Notes under the pieces: generated by a model
What the model was told of the DNA's origin: nothing
The model's input: the letters and a program-made list of their open reading frames with translations, nothing else
Databases searched by the model: none
Translations under genes and position numbers: made by a program
In this document: positions 42,207-51,202 of the stretch, in pieces
Numbering within the stretch: position 1 is the first letter of the stretch
Layout of the letters: every line of letters begins with the position of its first letter
NCBI RefSeq assembly: GCF_036199905.1
Contig: NZ_CP108109.1
Location: 3,333,501 to 3,397,500, forward strand
DNA: 64,000 bases
Direction: 5' to 3'
Source of the DNA: Streptomyces sp. NBC_00223
GTDB lineage: Bacteria; Actinomycetota; Actinomycetes; Streptomycetales; Streptomycetaceae

Positions 42207-45200
42207 TCAGCCGTCCCCAGGCGGGACCAGATCCCGGAGAGCAACCTCATCCTCTTCTGCCTTCGCGGCCACCGCGGCTTCCCGCACAGCGCGCTGCTGT
42301 TCGAGCCCACCACCGACACATTCGAGCAGGTACTCGGGATCGGCCGCGAGAATGTCCGCGGGCGAGGTCAGCCCGGCCCGGGCCAGACCGAGGTAGACCG
42401 GCCGGCCGAGCGGGATCTCCGTGTGCCAGGCGACGGGTACCAGACCTGCGACGATGCCCAGTTCGAGTTGAGCGGGCAGAACATCGGGGAGGTGCCCCAG
42501 GTCGGCGGTCGGGTGGACGTGGATGGCGATCTCGACGACCGTCGCGATCACGTCGGCGGCCCGCTGTACCGCGTGCTGGATCGGACCCGGAATTTCCGGT
42601 CGCGTGGCCTTCTCCGGGTTGCTGATCGCGCGTTCGATGTCAGCGAGCCTGATCCCCTCTGTCCACATCAGGCAGGCGATGCTGCGCCGGGCGTGGCCTA
42701 TGCCGACGCCGCTCTTGTGCGGAGCACTCATAAGTCTGGAGATCACCGGTTTGGCAGCCCCGCGTTCCCTCAGCCACGCGGCAAGGCGGTTATGTTCCCG
42801 GTAGGAAGCCCTCGGGGGCAGCGCGAATCGCACGTCATTCAGCTCGGAGGTGAGCTGGGCGGCACAGATCAGCGTGGCGCGGCTGATCCCGTCTGCCGGT
42901 ACGTCCGACAACGCCTCCACCACCGCCGTGACGGAATCGACGCAAAGGCCGCTCCGGACCGTGAGGCTGCCCAGGTCCGTCAAGGCGAGCCCTTTCGGCA
43001 TCTCCTCCGGGCTGTTGGTCGTGCCCTTGAGAAAACCGGTGGCGACAAGTTGCCGCACCATGCGACGGACTTCTGTACTCGGGAATGGATCGGCCGAACC
43101 GCTCGCCCTGGCCTGGTGCGCGGCGAAGGTGGCGGCCATGAACCGTTCGATGTCCGGCCCCGAGCGATGGTGGGCAGGGACGGCGGGTTCGGCGAGCGCG
43201 GCGAGTATCACGGCGCGTATGTCAGTGGAGGGTTCCAGCAACACCGACCGCACCTCCTCTGGCTCCGCCTGGACGTACTGCTGCCACTTCCGGTCCGCGT
43301 CGGCGGCTCCTCGGACTGGGATGATGGTGCGGCCCTGCTTCACCAAGCCAAGGCGCCCCGCTCGGCCGGCCATGTTCTTGTACTCGGAGACGGAGTACGG
43401 CCGACCGCCCGGCGAAGGGTGCTCCAGTTCGCAGATGACGACGGAATCGGCCGGCAGATTGACGCCTTGGGCCAGGGTCGTTGTGGCCACGAGCACGCGC
43501 ACCTCGCTGTCCGGACTCCCGAAGGACACTTCCAGCACCCGACGCTCATTCGGCGACAGGTCCGCCATGTGGAAAGCCACCCCGCCGTCCAGACATGTGC
43601 GCAGTATGTCCGTGGTCCGTCCGCCGTCCCCGCTGGACAGGGCTTTGAACGTGGTATCGGCGGCGGGCAGCCCCAGCGTGCAGGCAAGACTTCGGGCCAG
43701 TTTGCGAGCCTGGCCGCGCGTGCCCCGGAAGACAATGACCTGCTGCCCCAGCCCGACCAGCTTGCTCACCAGACGAGCCACCAGCCAATCATCTTCGGCG
43801 AGCTCGGCGGTGCTCGCCGGCTCCAGCAACTGCTCGGTCGACTCGTTGCCTTGCTGGTCCCGATACCGGTAGCGGCCGTCCGGGCCCGTCACTCCTTCGA
43901 GCAGCGGTACACCGCGGCGAGTTCCCGTCACAAGGTTCGCACGGAACCACCGGGCGAATTCCTCCGGTTTCCCGAGCACTGCGGACAGCCCCACGATCTG
44001 GGGCGTATCAGCAAGGCCGTCCCGCACCCTCAACCAGGTGAGCAGAGTCTCCAGCAGCGGACCGCGCTCCGGCAGCATGAGGGACTGGATCTCGTCGATG
44101 ACCAGGACACCCGCGCCCAGCAGATCCGGACGCCTGGGCAACAGGCCGATGAACTTCTCATAGGTGAGAACAGCGAGTTCGAACTGATTATTGATCAGAT
44201 CGGCCATCTGATCTCGCAGTTCGCCCGTGGCGCGGATCGTCCTGATCCCGAGCGGCCCGTAGAGATCACGGAACCTCTCGTACTGTTCGTTGACCAGTGC
44301 ACGAGAGGGAAGCAGAAAAACAGCCTTCTTCCCTTCGGCCACCGCTCGCATGGCGCTCAACTCGCCCACCATGGTCTTGCCCGTCGATGTCGGCGCGCTG
44401 ACCAGGACGTTCATCCCTTCCAGCAGGGCCCCCTCGTTGATGGCATCCATCTGTAGTTTATTGAGCTTTCCGATACGGTCCTGCCACACCTCCACGACCG
44501 AGGTCGGGATCTTGTACGCCGTGAGTGACAAGAGGTCCGCAGTAACGTCCTTGGGCCTTGTGCCGTCCGCAGTCGAGAGGTAGCGCAAACCCGGCGTGAA
44601 GATTTTCAGAGAAAAGTTCGAGACGTTGCCCCCCAGGACAGGGTTCTGGATCCTTTCAGGTAGGGACCTCCTGTGGGAACTGACGCTCTTGAATACATAG
44701 TGAGCCAACTTGAGGATGTGAACCTTGCCGTCGTCAACAGCTTCAGGGTGGCCGAGCAGTCCCCGGATCAGGTAATGGCTGAGCAGGCCGTGGCGGAAAT
44801 TCTGCTCTTCGAAGGCTTCCTGGTCCCTGCCGGAAGCAGCGATGACGAAATACCCGACTTCGCGAAGCTCGTCAAGCCTGTTTGTCGCCGAGACGGAACC
44901 ATTGCGGCTCGTGTAGCCGTCCTGCGGGATGTGCAGAACCTTGTCCGCGGCATGCCCCGAGAAACAGCAGTCCAGTACCAGGAGCAGGGCGCGTGCCCTG
45001 ATTCCGCGGGTCAGCTGGGCGAGGTCGTCCAGCGGCAAAGCGGTTACGGCGAGCCCCTCCGGCTGCGTGTCATACATGGCCAGAGATCCGCCAGTGATGC
45101 CATGGCCGGAGAAGGCGATCACAACGAAGTCCTCCTCCGTACTGACCGCAGCGAGATGCCGCATTTCTGTCACAAATTTTTCCTTGGTGGCACCGTCATC

Positions 45201-45338
45201 AAGGAGTAAGGTCGACTTCCCTTCAAGGTTGTCGTCGAACAGAGCGCTGAGCACGGTGGCGTCCCGCTTTGCGAACCGCAGGCGAGCGAACTCCGACTCG
45301 TAGCGGTCAATACCGACGAAGATTCCATGATATTTCAT
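42207..45338 (-). CDS. Caspase-like protease fused to Ski2-like DExH helicase
   Basis: 1043-aa fusion from ATG 45338. Residues 1-250 form a C14/caspase-like domain: GIFVGIDRYES start, IAFSGHG with His79, LLLVLDCCFSGH with catalytic Cys125. Residues about 300-760 form a superfamily-2 helicase: APTSTGKT (Lys321), VLVIDEIQSL (Asp415-Glu416), VGLSAVLG, and VSEYKNMAGRAGRLG as motif VI, a Ski2/Brr2-type signature. A helical C-terminal region follows. Fusion of a death-type protease to a nucleic-acid motor suggests a sensor-effector in which helicase binding to foreign DNA or RNA triggers proteolysis. It is divergent from the PIWI-RE operon across a 149-bp gap. Confidence 0.85.
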   Translation of the reverse strand: MKYHGIFVGIDRYESEFARLRFAKRDATVLSALFDDNLEGKSTLLLDDGATKEKFVTEMRHLAAVSTEEDFVVIAFSGHGITGGSLAMYDTQPEGLAVTALPLDDLAQLTRGIRARALLLVLDCCFSGHAADKVLHIPQDGYTSRNGSVSATNRLDELREVGYFVIAASGRDQEAFEEQNFRHGLLSHYLIRGLLGHPEAVDDGKVHILKLAHYVFKSVSSHRRSLPERIQNPVLGGNVSNFSLKIFTPGLRYLSTADGTRPKDVTADLLSLTAYKIPTSVVEVWQDRIGKLNKLQMDAINEGALLEGMNVLVSAPTSTGKTMVGELSAMRAVAEGKKAVFLLPSRALVNEQYERFRDLYGPLGIRTIRATGELRDQMADLINNQFELAVLTYEKFIGLLPRRPDLLGAGVLVIDEIQSLMLPERGPLLETLLTWLRVRDGLADTPQIVGLSAVLGKPEEFARWFRANLVTGTRRGVPLLEGVTGPDGRYRYRDQQGNESTEQLLEPASTAELAEDDWLVARLVSKLVGLGQQVIVFRGTRGQARKLARSLACTLGLPAADTTFKALSSGDGGRTTDILRTCLDGGVAFHMADLSPNERRVLEVSFGSPDSEVRVLVATTTLAQGVNLPADSVVICELEHPSPGGRPYSVSEYKNMAGRAGRLGLVKQGRTIIPVRGAADADRKWQQYVQAEPEEVRSVLLEPSTDIRAVILAALAEPAVPAHHRSGPDIERFMAATFAAHQARASGSADPFPSTEVRRMVRQLVATGFLKGTTNSPEEMPKGLALTDLGSLTVRSGLCVDSVTAVVEALSDVPADGISRATLICAAQLTSELNDVRFALPPRASYREHNRLAAWLRERGAAKPVISRLMSAPHKSGVGIGHARRSIACLMWTEGIRLADIERAISNPEKATRPEIPGPIQHAVQRAADVIATVVEIAIHVHPTADLGHLPDVLPAQLELGIVAGLVPVAWHTEIPLGRPVYLGLARAGLTSPADILAADPEYLLECVGGGLEQQRAVREAAVAAKAEEDEVALRDLVPPGDG

Positions 45339-45487
45339 CCCACTCCCCAAGAGACCTTGATGCCGACATGTTACCGCAAGTCCAGAATGATACCGAGAGC
45401 AAGGGTACGCCATTGCAGTTCAAGTGCGGATGAAAGTTCTGATTTCAGAACCCATGACGTGCTTCGGATGTTTCAGAGGGAATTACC

Positions 45488-46321
45488 GTGAGTAGTTCGC
45501 ATACCAGCGATTCGCCGCCTGAGGGCACGAGCATCGTACGAATCCTTCCCGCCGACGTTCAGTACAGTGAAAGTCGTTGTCCGCAGCGGCTGGCAATGAA
45601 GATTCGCCCCGGCTCACCCCGCCCGAGCCGAGCCGCAGCATCCGGCCCCACCCTGACCAGTTGGGCGCTGGGCCCACTGCACGACGTGCTCGATCTCATC
45701 GAGTTCGAGCAACTGCCGGCGGAAAGCGCCTTGGCAAAATGGAGAGCCGCGCCCAAACGCCCCGTCCATCCAGCACTCGCCCGTTGGACCGAACACGCTG
45801 TCCACGGCTACCTTGCCGCAGCCGCGGCGATCCCAGCGTCGGCGACAGTGCCGTACGGCGAACCGCTCGAACCCGTGTCGCGCATGTGGGCCCGGCAGCG
45901 GGGCCCGCTGAAGCCCGGCGACCCCGATGTGCACGAGGAGATGGTGGCCGAACGGCGCTATGCCGGGCACGGTGTCCGTGAACTGCGCATCGTACGAGCA
46001 GGGTCGGTGCGCGACCGTCCCCAGGACAAGGCGGAAATCGCGATGGCCGTGGGTGTCCTGGCCAGCGGGCGTCCGGTATTGAGTTCCAGGTGGAGCAAGA
46101 GCCGGCTCACGCTCGGGAGATTCGAACCCGCCCGTCTGGTACGCCTCGTGGAGATCGGCTGCGTCGACGCATCCCAGCGGATCCTGTTCGAGGGAACCCC
46201 CGACGAGGCCTACGCCCGCTACGACTCCGATGTCGAGGCCCACATCGGCAAGGTGATCGCGGGTGACTCGTACCGCCCTGGGAAGCAGGGCGGTGTCGTT
46301 CAGTCGCTTGGTCCGGTTTGA
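45488..46321 (+). pseudogene. Double Cas4-like nuclease of the PIWI-RE operon, 5' part (IS-interrupted)
   Basis: GTG 45488 (GAGGG seven bases upstream) opens a 266-codon genuine stretch ending at 46285, where an insertion sequence begins. The frame then reads 12 codons of IS end to a stop at 46321. The N-terminal SESRCPQRLAMK carries the first Cys of a Cas4/AddB-like cluster, and VRELRIVRAGS plus ASQRILFEGTPDEAYARY follow. Joining 46285 to 47691 (one copy of the 10-bp duplication removed) restores an uninterrupted 547-aa frame. The restored junction reads GKDCGRCDAVTTC and so completes a four-Cys cluster. The two nuclease modules each have this cluster; the PD-(D/E)XK residues in this first one look degenerate. 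Confidence 0.7.
46276..46285. repeat. Target-site duplication of first IS (left copy)
   Basis: CCCTGGGAAG immediately left of the element; the identical copy is at 47681-47690. Confidence 0.9.
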
Positions 46322-47680
46322 TCACGTGATGCCGAGGGTGGCGAGCGGGCGGGTGGCGTCGCGTGCGTGGTGGCGGAGACTGGCGGCGATGCCGGTGTGT
46401 CCGGCGAGGCGGAGGGCTCCGATGGCGAGGTTGCGGAGGCTGGCCATGGCTCGTGGGGCTGTGCCGGTGCGGACGCGGGAGGCGTCCTCGGCGTAGGTGG
46501 TGTCGCGTATGTGGTGGAGTTGGTTCTCGATGCCCCAGTGTCCGCGGACGTGGTGCGCGATTTCGTCGGCCTGTGCTTGCTCGGCGGCCAGGTCGGTGAC
46601 CGCGTAGACGCGTTCGAGAGTGACCTTGCCAGTGGCGACGATGCGGCGGCGGCGCACGATCTGGACGGCCTGCGCGGCGTGCGGGAAGTCCAGGTCGGCG
46701 ACGGTGGCGGTCTTGACCCGGCGGATCTCGTTGCGGCCGTGCGCGGTGGCGCGGGTCTTGTCCAGCAACGGCACGTCTCGCCAGGGCAGGTGCTTGAGGC
46801 GTTTGTGCAGCAACGGCTGGTTCCCCTTGATCACGGCGATGTAGTGGGCTTTCTTGTCCTCGACGAGGAAGCGGGCGTGCGCGGTCTGGGAGTGCAGGGC
46901 GTCGAAGGTGACCACGGTGTCGGTCAGGTCGAGCTCTGCGAGCAGGGGCCGGAAGACGGTGATTTCGTTGGTCTTGCCGTCCACCTCGCGCTGGGCGGTG
47001 ACCAGGCCGGTGCCGGTCATCGCGGCAAGGAGGTGGACTTGGCTGCCGTCCGCGCGGCGGGCGCCCCGCACCGTCTTTCCGTCCACGGCCAGGGAACGCC
47101 GGGACTGCTTGAACAGGTCCTGGTCCCTCGGTGTGCGGCCGGGGTCCCGAGCGGCGAGCCAGGTGCCGATCGCGTTGTCGAGTGCGTTGCCGTCGATGCG
47201 TTGCAGGATTCGGCGCACGGTGGCCTCGGCCGGAGCGGTCGGGCCGCTGGGTTCCCGGTTCGGGCCGCCGAGGGCGGCAAGCACGGTGGCCGGGGCGTCT
47301 GCGGCCCACTCCGCGATCGCGGTCAGGGATCTCGCGCCGGCCAGCACCGCGCAGGCGGTCAGCGCGAGGACGAAGGCGAGGGGATGGCGGCGGCCCTTGG
47401 CCCGGCGCGGATCGGGTACCACGGCGAGACAGTCCAGCAGTTCCGGATGTTCCTCGGGCGCGGGAGGCCGGGCGGTAGTGAGCTGGCCCAGACTGGCAGG
47501 GATGGGCGATGATGAGCGGCCAGGCACGGTCTTCCGTTGCGGTGATCAGGGACTCGACACCTCATGATCACCCGGAGGCCGTGCCTGCCTCCGTTCCGGC
47601 CCGGTCTACGGATATGGCGGCCAGCCGAGCCACATGAATCGCCATCAAGCCGGTCAGACCGTCTGAACGACGCCGCCCTG
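46286..47680 (-). mobile_element. ISAs1-family insertion sequence (1395 bp), element 1
   Basis: Terminal inverted repeats of 18 bp (46286-46303 and 47663-47680) match except at one base, outer end CAGGGCGG. They are flanked by a perfect 10-bp duplication, CCCTGGGAAG. It contains one transposase gene on the minus strand. It lies inside the nuclease gene, in opposite orientation to it. Confidence 0.93.
46322..47527 (-). CDS. ISAs1-family DDE transposase (element 1)
   Basis: 401-aa transposase, full length for the family and without visible frame breaks. The ISAs1 hallmarks are [20 protein letters not shown] near the N-terminus, [47 protein letters not shown] and the late [17 protein letters not shown]. 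The conserved Asp and Glu residues within these segments form the DDE active site. It is probably active, or recently so, given the perfect target duplication. It ends LGIT, as does the second element's transposase (YGIT), but the two differ widely in between. Confidence 0.95.
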   Translation of the reverse strand: MPGRSSSPIPASLGQLTTARPPAPEEHPELLDCLAVVPDPRRAKGRRHPLAFVLALTACAVLAGARSLTAIAEWAADAPATVLAALGGPNREPSGPTAPAEATVRRILQRIDGNALDNAIGTWLAARDPGRTPRDQDLFKQSRRSLAVDGKTVRGARRADGSQVHLLAAMTGTGLVTAQREVDGKTNEITVFRPLLAELDLTDTVVTFDALHSQTAHARFLVEDKKAHYIAVIKGNQPLLHKRLKHLPWRDVPLLDKTRATAHGRNEIRRVKTATVADLDFPHAAQAVQIVRRRRIVATGKVTLERVYAVTDLAAEQAQADEIAHHVRGHWGIENQLHHIRDTTYAEDASRVRTGTAPRAMASLRNLAIGALRLAGHTGIAASLRHHARDATRPLATLGIT

Positions 47681-47690
47681 CCCTGGGAAG

Positions 47691-48536
47691 GACTGCGGCA
47701 GATGTGACGCCGTGACCACCTGTCCCGCGGTCCCATCCCGTCCCGGCCTCCTCGGTATAAGCGGCTCCGACTTGCCACGCCGCTCCTGGTCAATGACAAC
47801 CGGGCGCTCCTACCGCAAGTGTCCGGCCCGCGCCCACCTGGAAGACCTGTTCCTGCCCAGGGAGGGCTCGGTCGAGAACAACGACGCGGTCGTGCGAGGA
47901 AAGGCCGTGCACGCGTGGATCGAGAGTCAGCACCGTCGCACACCTCAGCAACCCTGCGAACCGGACGACGTCCCAGGTCCACGAGAAGGGTGGCGGCACG
48001 GAAAGTGGACCTTGACCGGACTCCAGGGCCGGCTCGGCATCCAGATGATCGGTGACCATGCCCTCGTCTGTCCTCTGCGGCACCGGCCCGACGACGCAAT
48101 ACTCCATCCGGAGCTGCCAGTCGTCGTGTACGACCCTGACGCCGATGTCGTCGTCATAGCCAAAGCGGACCTGCTCTACCGCGTGGCCGGCCAGTGGACC
48201 CTGCGCGAGACGAAGACTGCCGGAGTACTGAGCGAGGGGGACCCGCTGGACCAGTATCCGCAACTGGCCCTGGCCGTGCTGCTCGCCGGTGCCGAAGTGC
48301 TGCCGGGCAAAGGGCGGTGCCGGGTGGAGTTGGAGCGGCTGACCGGCAGTGGGCCGGTCCTGACAGAACTCGACATCGCCGCGACGGACGTGGTCGCCAA
48401 GGCGCAACGCGTTCTGGAAGAGCACGTCTCCGCATGGCACGCCGACGCCCGCTATCCGGCCAAGGCGGGCAAGGCGTGCGCGGACTGTCCGTTCACCCGG
48501 TGGTGCCCCGACGCGGTGGAGAGGACTGGCATATGA
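47691..48536 (+). pseudogene. Double Cas4-like nuclease of the PIWI-RE operon, 3' part
   Basis: Continuation of the gene interrupted at 46285; it could restart at GTG 47712 to give a 274-aa free protein. The second nuclease module has TTGRSYRKCPARAHLE (first Cys), VVRGKAVHAWIE, then VIAKADLLYR and TLRETKTAG. The last two supply Asp and the E-x-K of a PD-(D/E)XK active site. QYPQLALAVLLAG resembles the QxxxY helix, and GKACADCPFTRWCP supplies the last three cluster Cys. This is the Cas4/AddB-type iron-sulfur nuclease pattern. The stop overlaps the next gene (ATGA at 48533-48536). Catalytic residues of this half are intact, so a restarted product might retain activity. Confidence 0.75.
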
Positions 48537-49690
48537 CTCAGTGGCTGACCGGGGCGCGGGACGACCCGGCCGAGCGCGCGCACCGTGTGGTGGCCGCCTC
48601 GCTGCGCGCCGCCTACGCGTGGACGGTCCGGCAGGAGCGACGCGACGCTCTGCGGGAAGTCGCGAGAATGACGGGTGTCGTCATGGAGGCCCATGGTCCC
48701 GGTCGCGGACCGACAACCCCACTCGATCTCGTGACCTGCCTGCGGCGGCGCCTTGACCTTCTGCCGGCCGTTGCCGCGGGCACGGACAAGGAGATCGCGC
48801 GGGTCGTGCTCCTCGACAGCAATGATCAGCTCACATCGGACGCGTACGACCTGGCATGCGAATACGCTCTTCCGGTCGGCGGCCCGTCCGACTCCGCACA
48901 GTGGATGCCGACCTGGACCCGGATGCGCGCCGACCAGATCCGAAGCGAGACCTTCATCGCGTTGATCGAGGGCAACGGCCAGGAGAGCTACGTCGCTTCC
49001 CGGCGCTTTCTCATCGAACACCCCGCAGGCTCCCTCTCCGAACTGCGTGACCTGGTCAGTGAGACGGGCGTGCGCCTTCCTCGAAGGGGATACACAGAGA
49101 TCCCCTCCGACCACCTCCATCACTCACCCGACGGCGGGACGTGGTGGTGGCCGTGCGCAGTCTGCGGCTGGCCGATGGAGGTGGCGGGTACGACCGTACG
49201 CTGCCGGTACCGCCCCCATGCCGCCGTGTACCAGCTGGGCGAGGGCAGGACGGTGACCTCCCGGCCCTCGCTGAGCAGGGTCGACGAAGGGCGTCCGCGA
49301 CTGGCCAGGCCGGTGGCCCGGCCTATGGCCGATTCCCGCTGCGTGGAATTCGGCGTCTGGCGGTTCGTCGTGGTACCCGGGGCGAGCGAACTCAGAGTCA
49401 AGCGAAACCTCGAAGAACTCGGTGCGACCGTCGAGCTCTGGCCCGAACTCGACCGTTATGACCTGCACGTACGGGCCGGTGACAGGGAGTTCAGGGTCGA
49501 TCTCAAGGAATACCGCTCCCCGCACCGGCTGATCGCCGACATCAGGTCGAAACCGCCCCGTGCCCGGGTGCTCCTCCCGAAGACACACGAGCATCAACTG
49601 GAAACCCTGCGGACCGCCCTGCCTTCGCTCCAGGTCACCACCGAGACGAAGTTCGGCACCGAAGTACGACGAGCGCTGAGGACGGTATGA
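48533..49690 (+). CDS. PIWI-RE-associated restriction-endonuclease-like protein (REase)
   Basis: 385-aa protein. An N-terminal helical region (ERAHRVVAASLRAAYAWTVR; ALREVARMTGVVMEAHG) is followed by a zinc-ribbon-like WWWPCAVCGWPMEVAGTTVRC near 205-225. The C-terminal nuclease fold has RYDLHVRAGD (Asp310) and FRVDLKEYRSP (Asp323-x-Lys325), a PD-(D/E)XK pattern. This matches the REase partner described with bacterial PIWI-RE proteins. It overlaps the nuclease gene upstream by ATGA. The original helicase start codon (ATG 49687) overlaps its stop, so it sits inside one translationally coupled operon. It is intact. Confidence 0.8.
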   Translation: MTQWLTGARDDPAERAHRVVAASLRAAYAWTVRQERRDALREVARMTGVVMEAHGPGRGPTTPLDLVTCLRRRLDLLPAVAAGTDKEIARVVLLDSNDQLTSDAYDLACEYALPVGGPSDSAQWMPTWTRMRADQIRSETFIALIEGNGQESYVASRRFLIEHPAGSLSELRDLVSETGVRLPRRGYTEIPSDHLHHSPDGGTWWWPCAVCGWPMEVAGTTVRCRYRPHAAVYQLGEGRTVTSRPSLSRVDEGRPRLARPVARPMADSRCVEFGVWRFVVVPGASELRVKRNLEELGATVELWPELDRYDLHVRAGDREFRVDLKEYRSPHRLIADIRSKPPRARVLLPKTHEHQLETLRTALPSLQVTTETKFGTEVRRALRTV

Positions 49691-49696
49691 ACACCC

Positions 49697-49706
49697 CTGC
49701 ACGCGG
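49697..49706. repeat. Target-site duplication of second IS (left copy)
   Basis: CTGCACGCGG immediately left of the element; the identical copy is at 51168-51177. Confidence 0.9.
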
Positions 49707-51167
49707 CAGGGCCCCGGCGAGTGCCTGGATCGTCTGGTTTGATCATGTGATGCCGTAGAGGGCGAGGACGCGGGGGCGCTCGGTGTGGGCTCGTCGTCCG
49801 GCGGCGGTGTTGACGTAGCCGGCGAGCTTGAGCGCGCTGCGGATCAGGTCGCGGAGGGCAGCGAGTACGGCGGGCGCGTTGTGGGTCCTGACCTGGGACT
49901 TGTCCTCGTTGAAGGTGACATCTCGACACCAGTGGACGGTATTTTCCACGGTCCAGTGCCCGCGGGCCCAGGACGCGATCTCGGCTGCGTTCGCTTCCTC
50001 GGTGGGCAGGTCGGTGATGGCGTAGACGGTCTCGCTGGACCATTTCTTCGCCCCGTAGAGACGGCGACGGCGCTGGATGCGCAGGACCTGGGCCGCGTGC
50101 GGGAAGAGCAGTCCGTTGACGGTGACGACCTGCACGAGCCGCTGCTCGTGACGGCCGTGGCCCCGGGCGTCGTCGCGGTGGATCACGGGGATCACTTTCC
50201 AGGGCAGGGCGTGGAGCTGACGGGCCTGGCCGCGCTGGTTGTTCTTGATGGTCAGCAGGTAGTGAGCGCCGCGTTCGCGCAGGTAGGTGGCGTGGTCGCG
50301 TTGGGCGTGGAGGGCATCGGCGGTAACGACCACTCCCGCGAGATCAGCGTCATCGATCTGGTCGAGGAGAGGTGCGAACTCGGGGATCTCGTTGGTCTTC
50401 GCGCCGATCTCCCGGGAGGCGAGCGTGACACCGTCGCCGTGACGGACGGCGGACAGGACGAAGACCCGGCTGCCGTCCGGGCGCCTCGCGCCACGCAGGC
50501 ACTTGCCGTCCACCGCGATCGCCCGCCGTCGCAGCCGTACCGGCTCGGCGCGGGCGGCCGCCCGGTGGGCCCGGCGCTGTTCACGCTCGGTGCCACCGTC
50601 GGGCATCACCGGATCCGGCCGGCGGGCCTGTGCGGACAGCAGAGGCCGGAGGTAGTCGTAGCCGGCCGCGCTGATCTCACCGGGATCGAGCCGCCCCAGG
50701 ACGCTGCGCAGGGTCTTCTCGCTCGGCACCCGGTAGCGGCCAAGGAGTGGGTGGTAGGGCAGGCCGAAGGCGGCCAGTTCCTCCGGCGTCGCACGTCGGC
50801 ACCACTCCGCCGCCGCGGTGATCGAGTCGTGGCCGGACGAGGTCATCGCGCAGACCACCAGGGCCAGCAGCGAGGAGAGCCGGTACCGCACTCCGCAAGC
50901 CCCTCTCGGATCGGTGACCGACTCGAACTCGACTACCAGGCAGCGGACTTGCTCCTTGGCGGCACCCTCGCCGAGAGCCTCCAGGCAGGGCGCATGAGGC
51001 ACGGGGACAGCGACAGGGGATGATGGAGGAACGAACACGGCACCTTCGTGGATCTTGCAGCGTAGAGAACTCCATGATCCACAGGTGCCGTGTTCACCTG
51101 CTTCCGGGGCCCACCACCGAGATCAACACCCCAGGCCGGGACAATCCAGGCACTCGCCGGGGCCCTG
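49707..51167 (-). mobile_element. ISAs1-family insertion sequence (1461 bp), element 2
   Basis: Perfect 24-bp terminal inverted repeats (49707-49730 and 51144-51167; outer end CAGGGCCCCGG) with a perfect 10-bp target duplication, CTGCACGCGG. The transposase gene is on the minus strand. The insertion point is 20 bases into the PIWI-RE helicase gene (original ATG 49687). It is a different element from the one at 46286, although both end in CAGGG and share a GTTTGATCA-x-GTGATGCCG stretch at the transposase 3' end. Confidence 0.93.
49743..51038 (-). CDS. ISAs1-family DDE transposase (element 2)
   Basis: 431-aa transposase with ISAs1 motifs: SVTDPRGACGVRYRLSSLLA, AIAVDGKCLRGARRPDGS, VVVTADALHAQRDHATYL, YLLTIKNNQRGQ and SWARGHWTVENTVHWCRDV. 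DDE residues are present and no frame break is seen, so it is potentially active. Its plus-strand complement is also largely open, which is a GC-skew artefact and not a second gene. Confidence 0.95.
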   Translation of the reverse strand: MFVPPSSPVAVPVPHAPCLEALGEGAAKEQVRCLVVEFESVTDPRGACGVRYRLSSLLALVVCAMTSSGHDSITAAAEWCRRATPEELAAFGLPYHPLLGRYRVPSEKTLRSVLGRLDPGEISAAGYDYLRPLLSAQARRPDPVMPDGGTEREQRRAHRAAARAEPVRLRRRAIAVDGKCLRGARRPDGSRVFVLSAVRHGDGVTLASREIGAKTNEIPEFAPLLDQIDDADLAGVVVTADALHAQRDHATYLRERGAHYLLTIKNNQRGQARQLHALPWKVIPVIHRDDARGHGRHEQRLVQVVTVNGLLFPHAAQVLRIQRRRRLYGAKKWSSETVYAITDLPTEEANAAEIASWARGHWTVENTVHWCRDVTFNEDKSQVRTHNAPAVLAALRDLIRSALKLAGYVNTAAGRRAHTERPRVLALYGIT

Positions 51168-51202
51168 CTGCACGCGGGACCGAGAAGGTGTTTCCCCGGA
51201 TC

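Noticed and set aside
41652..44456. Very long plus-strand open frame across the caspase-helicase gene
   Set aside because: Beyond about 42100 it is the antisense of a gene with full caspase and helicase motifs; its composition is Arg/Gly/Pro/His-rich without domains.
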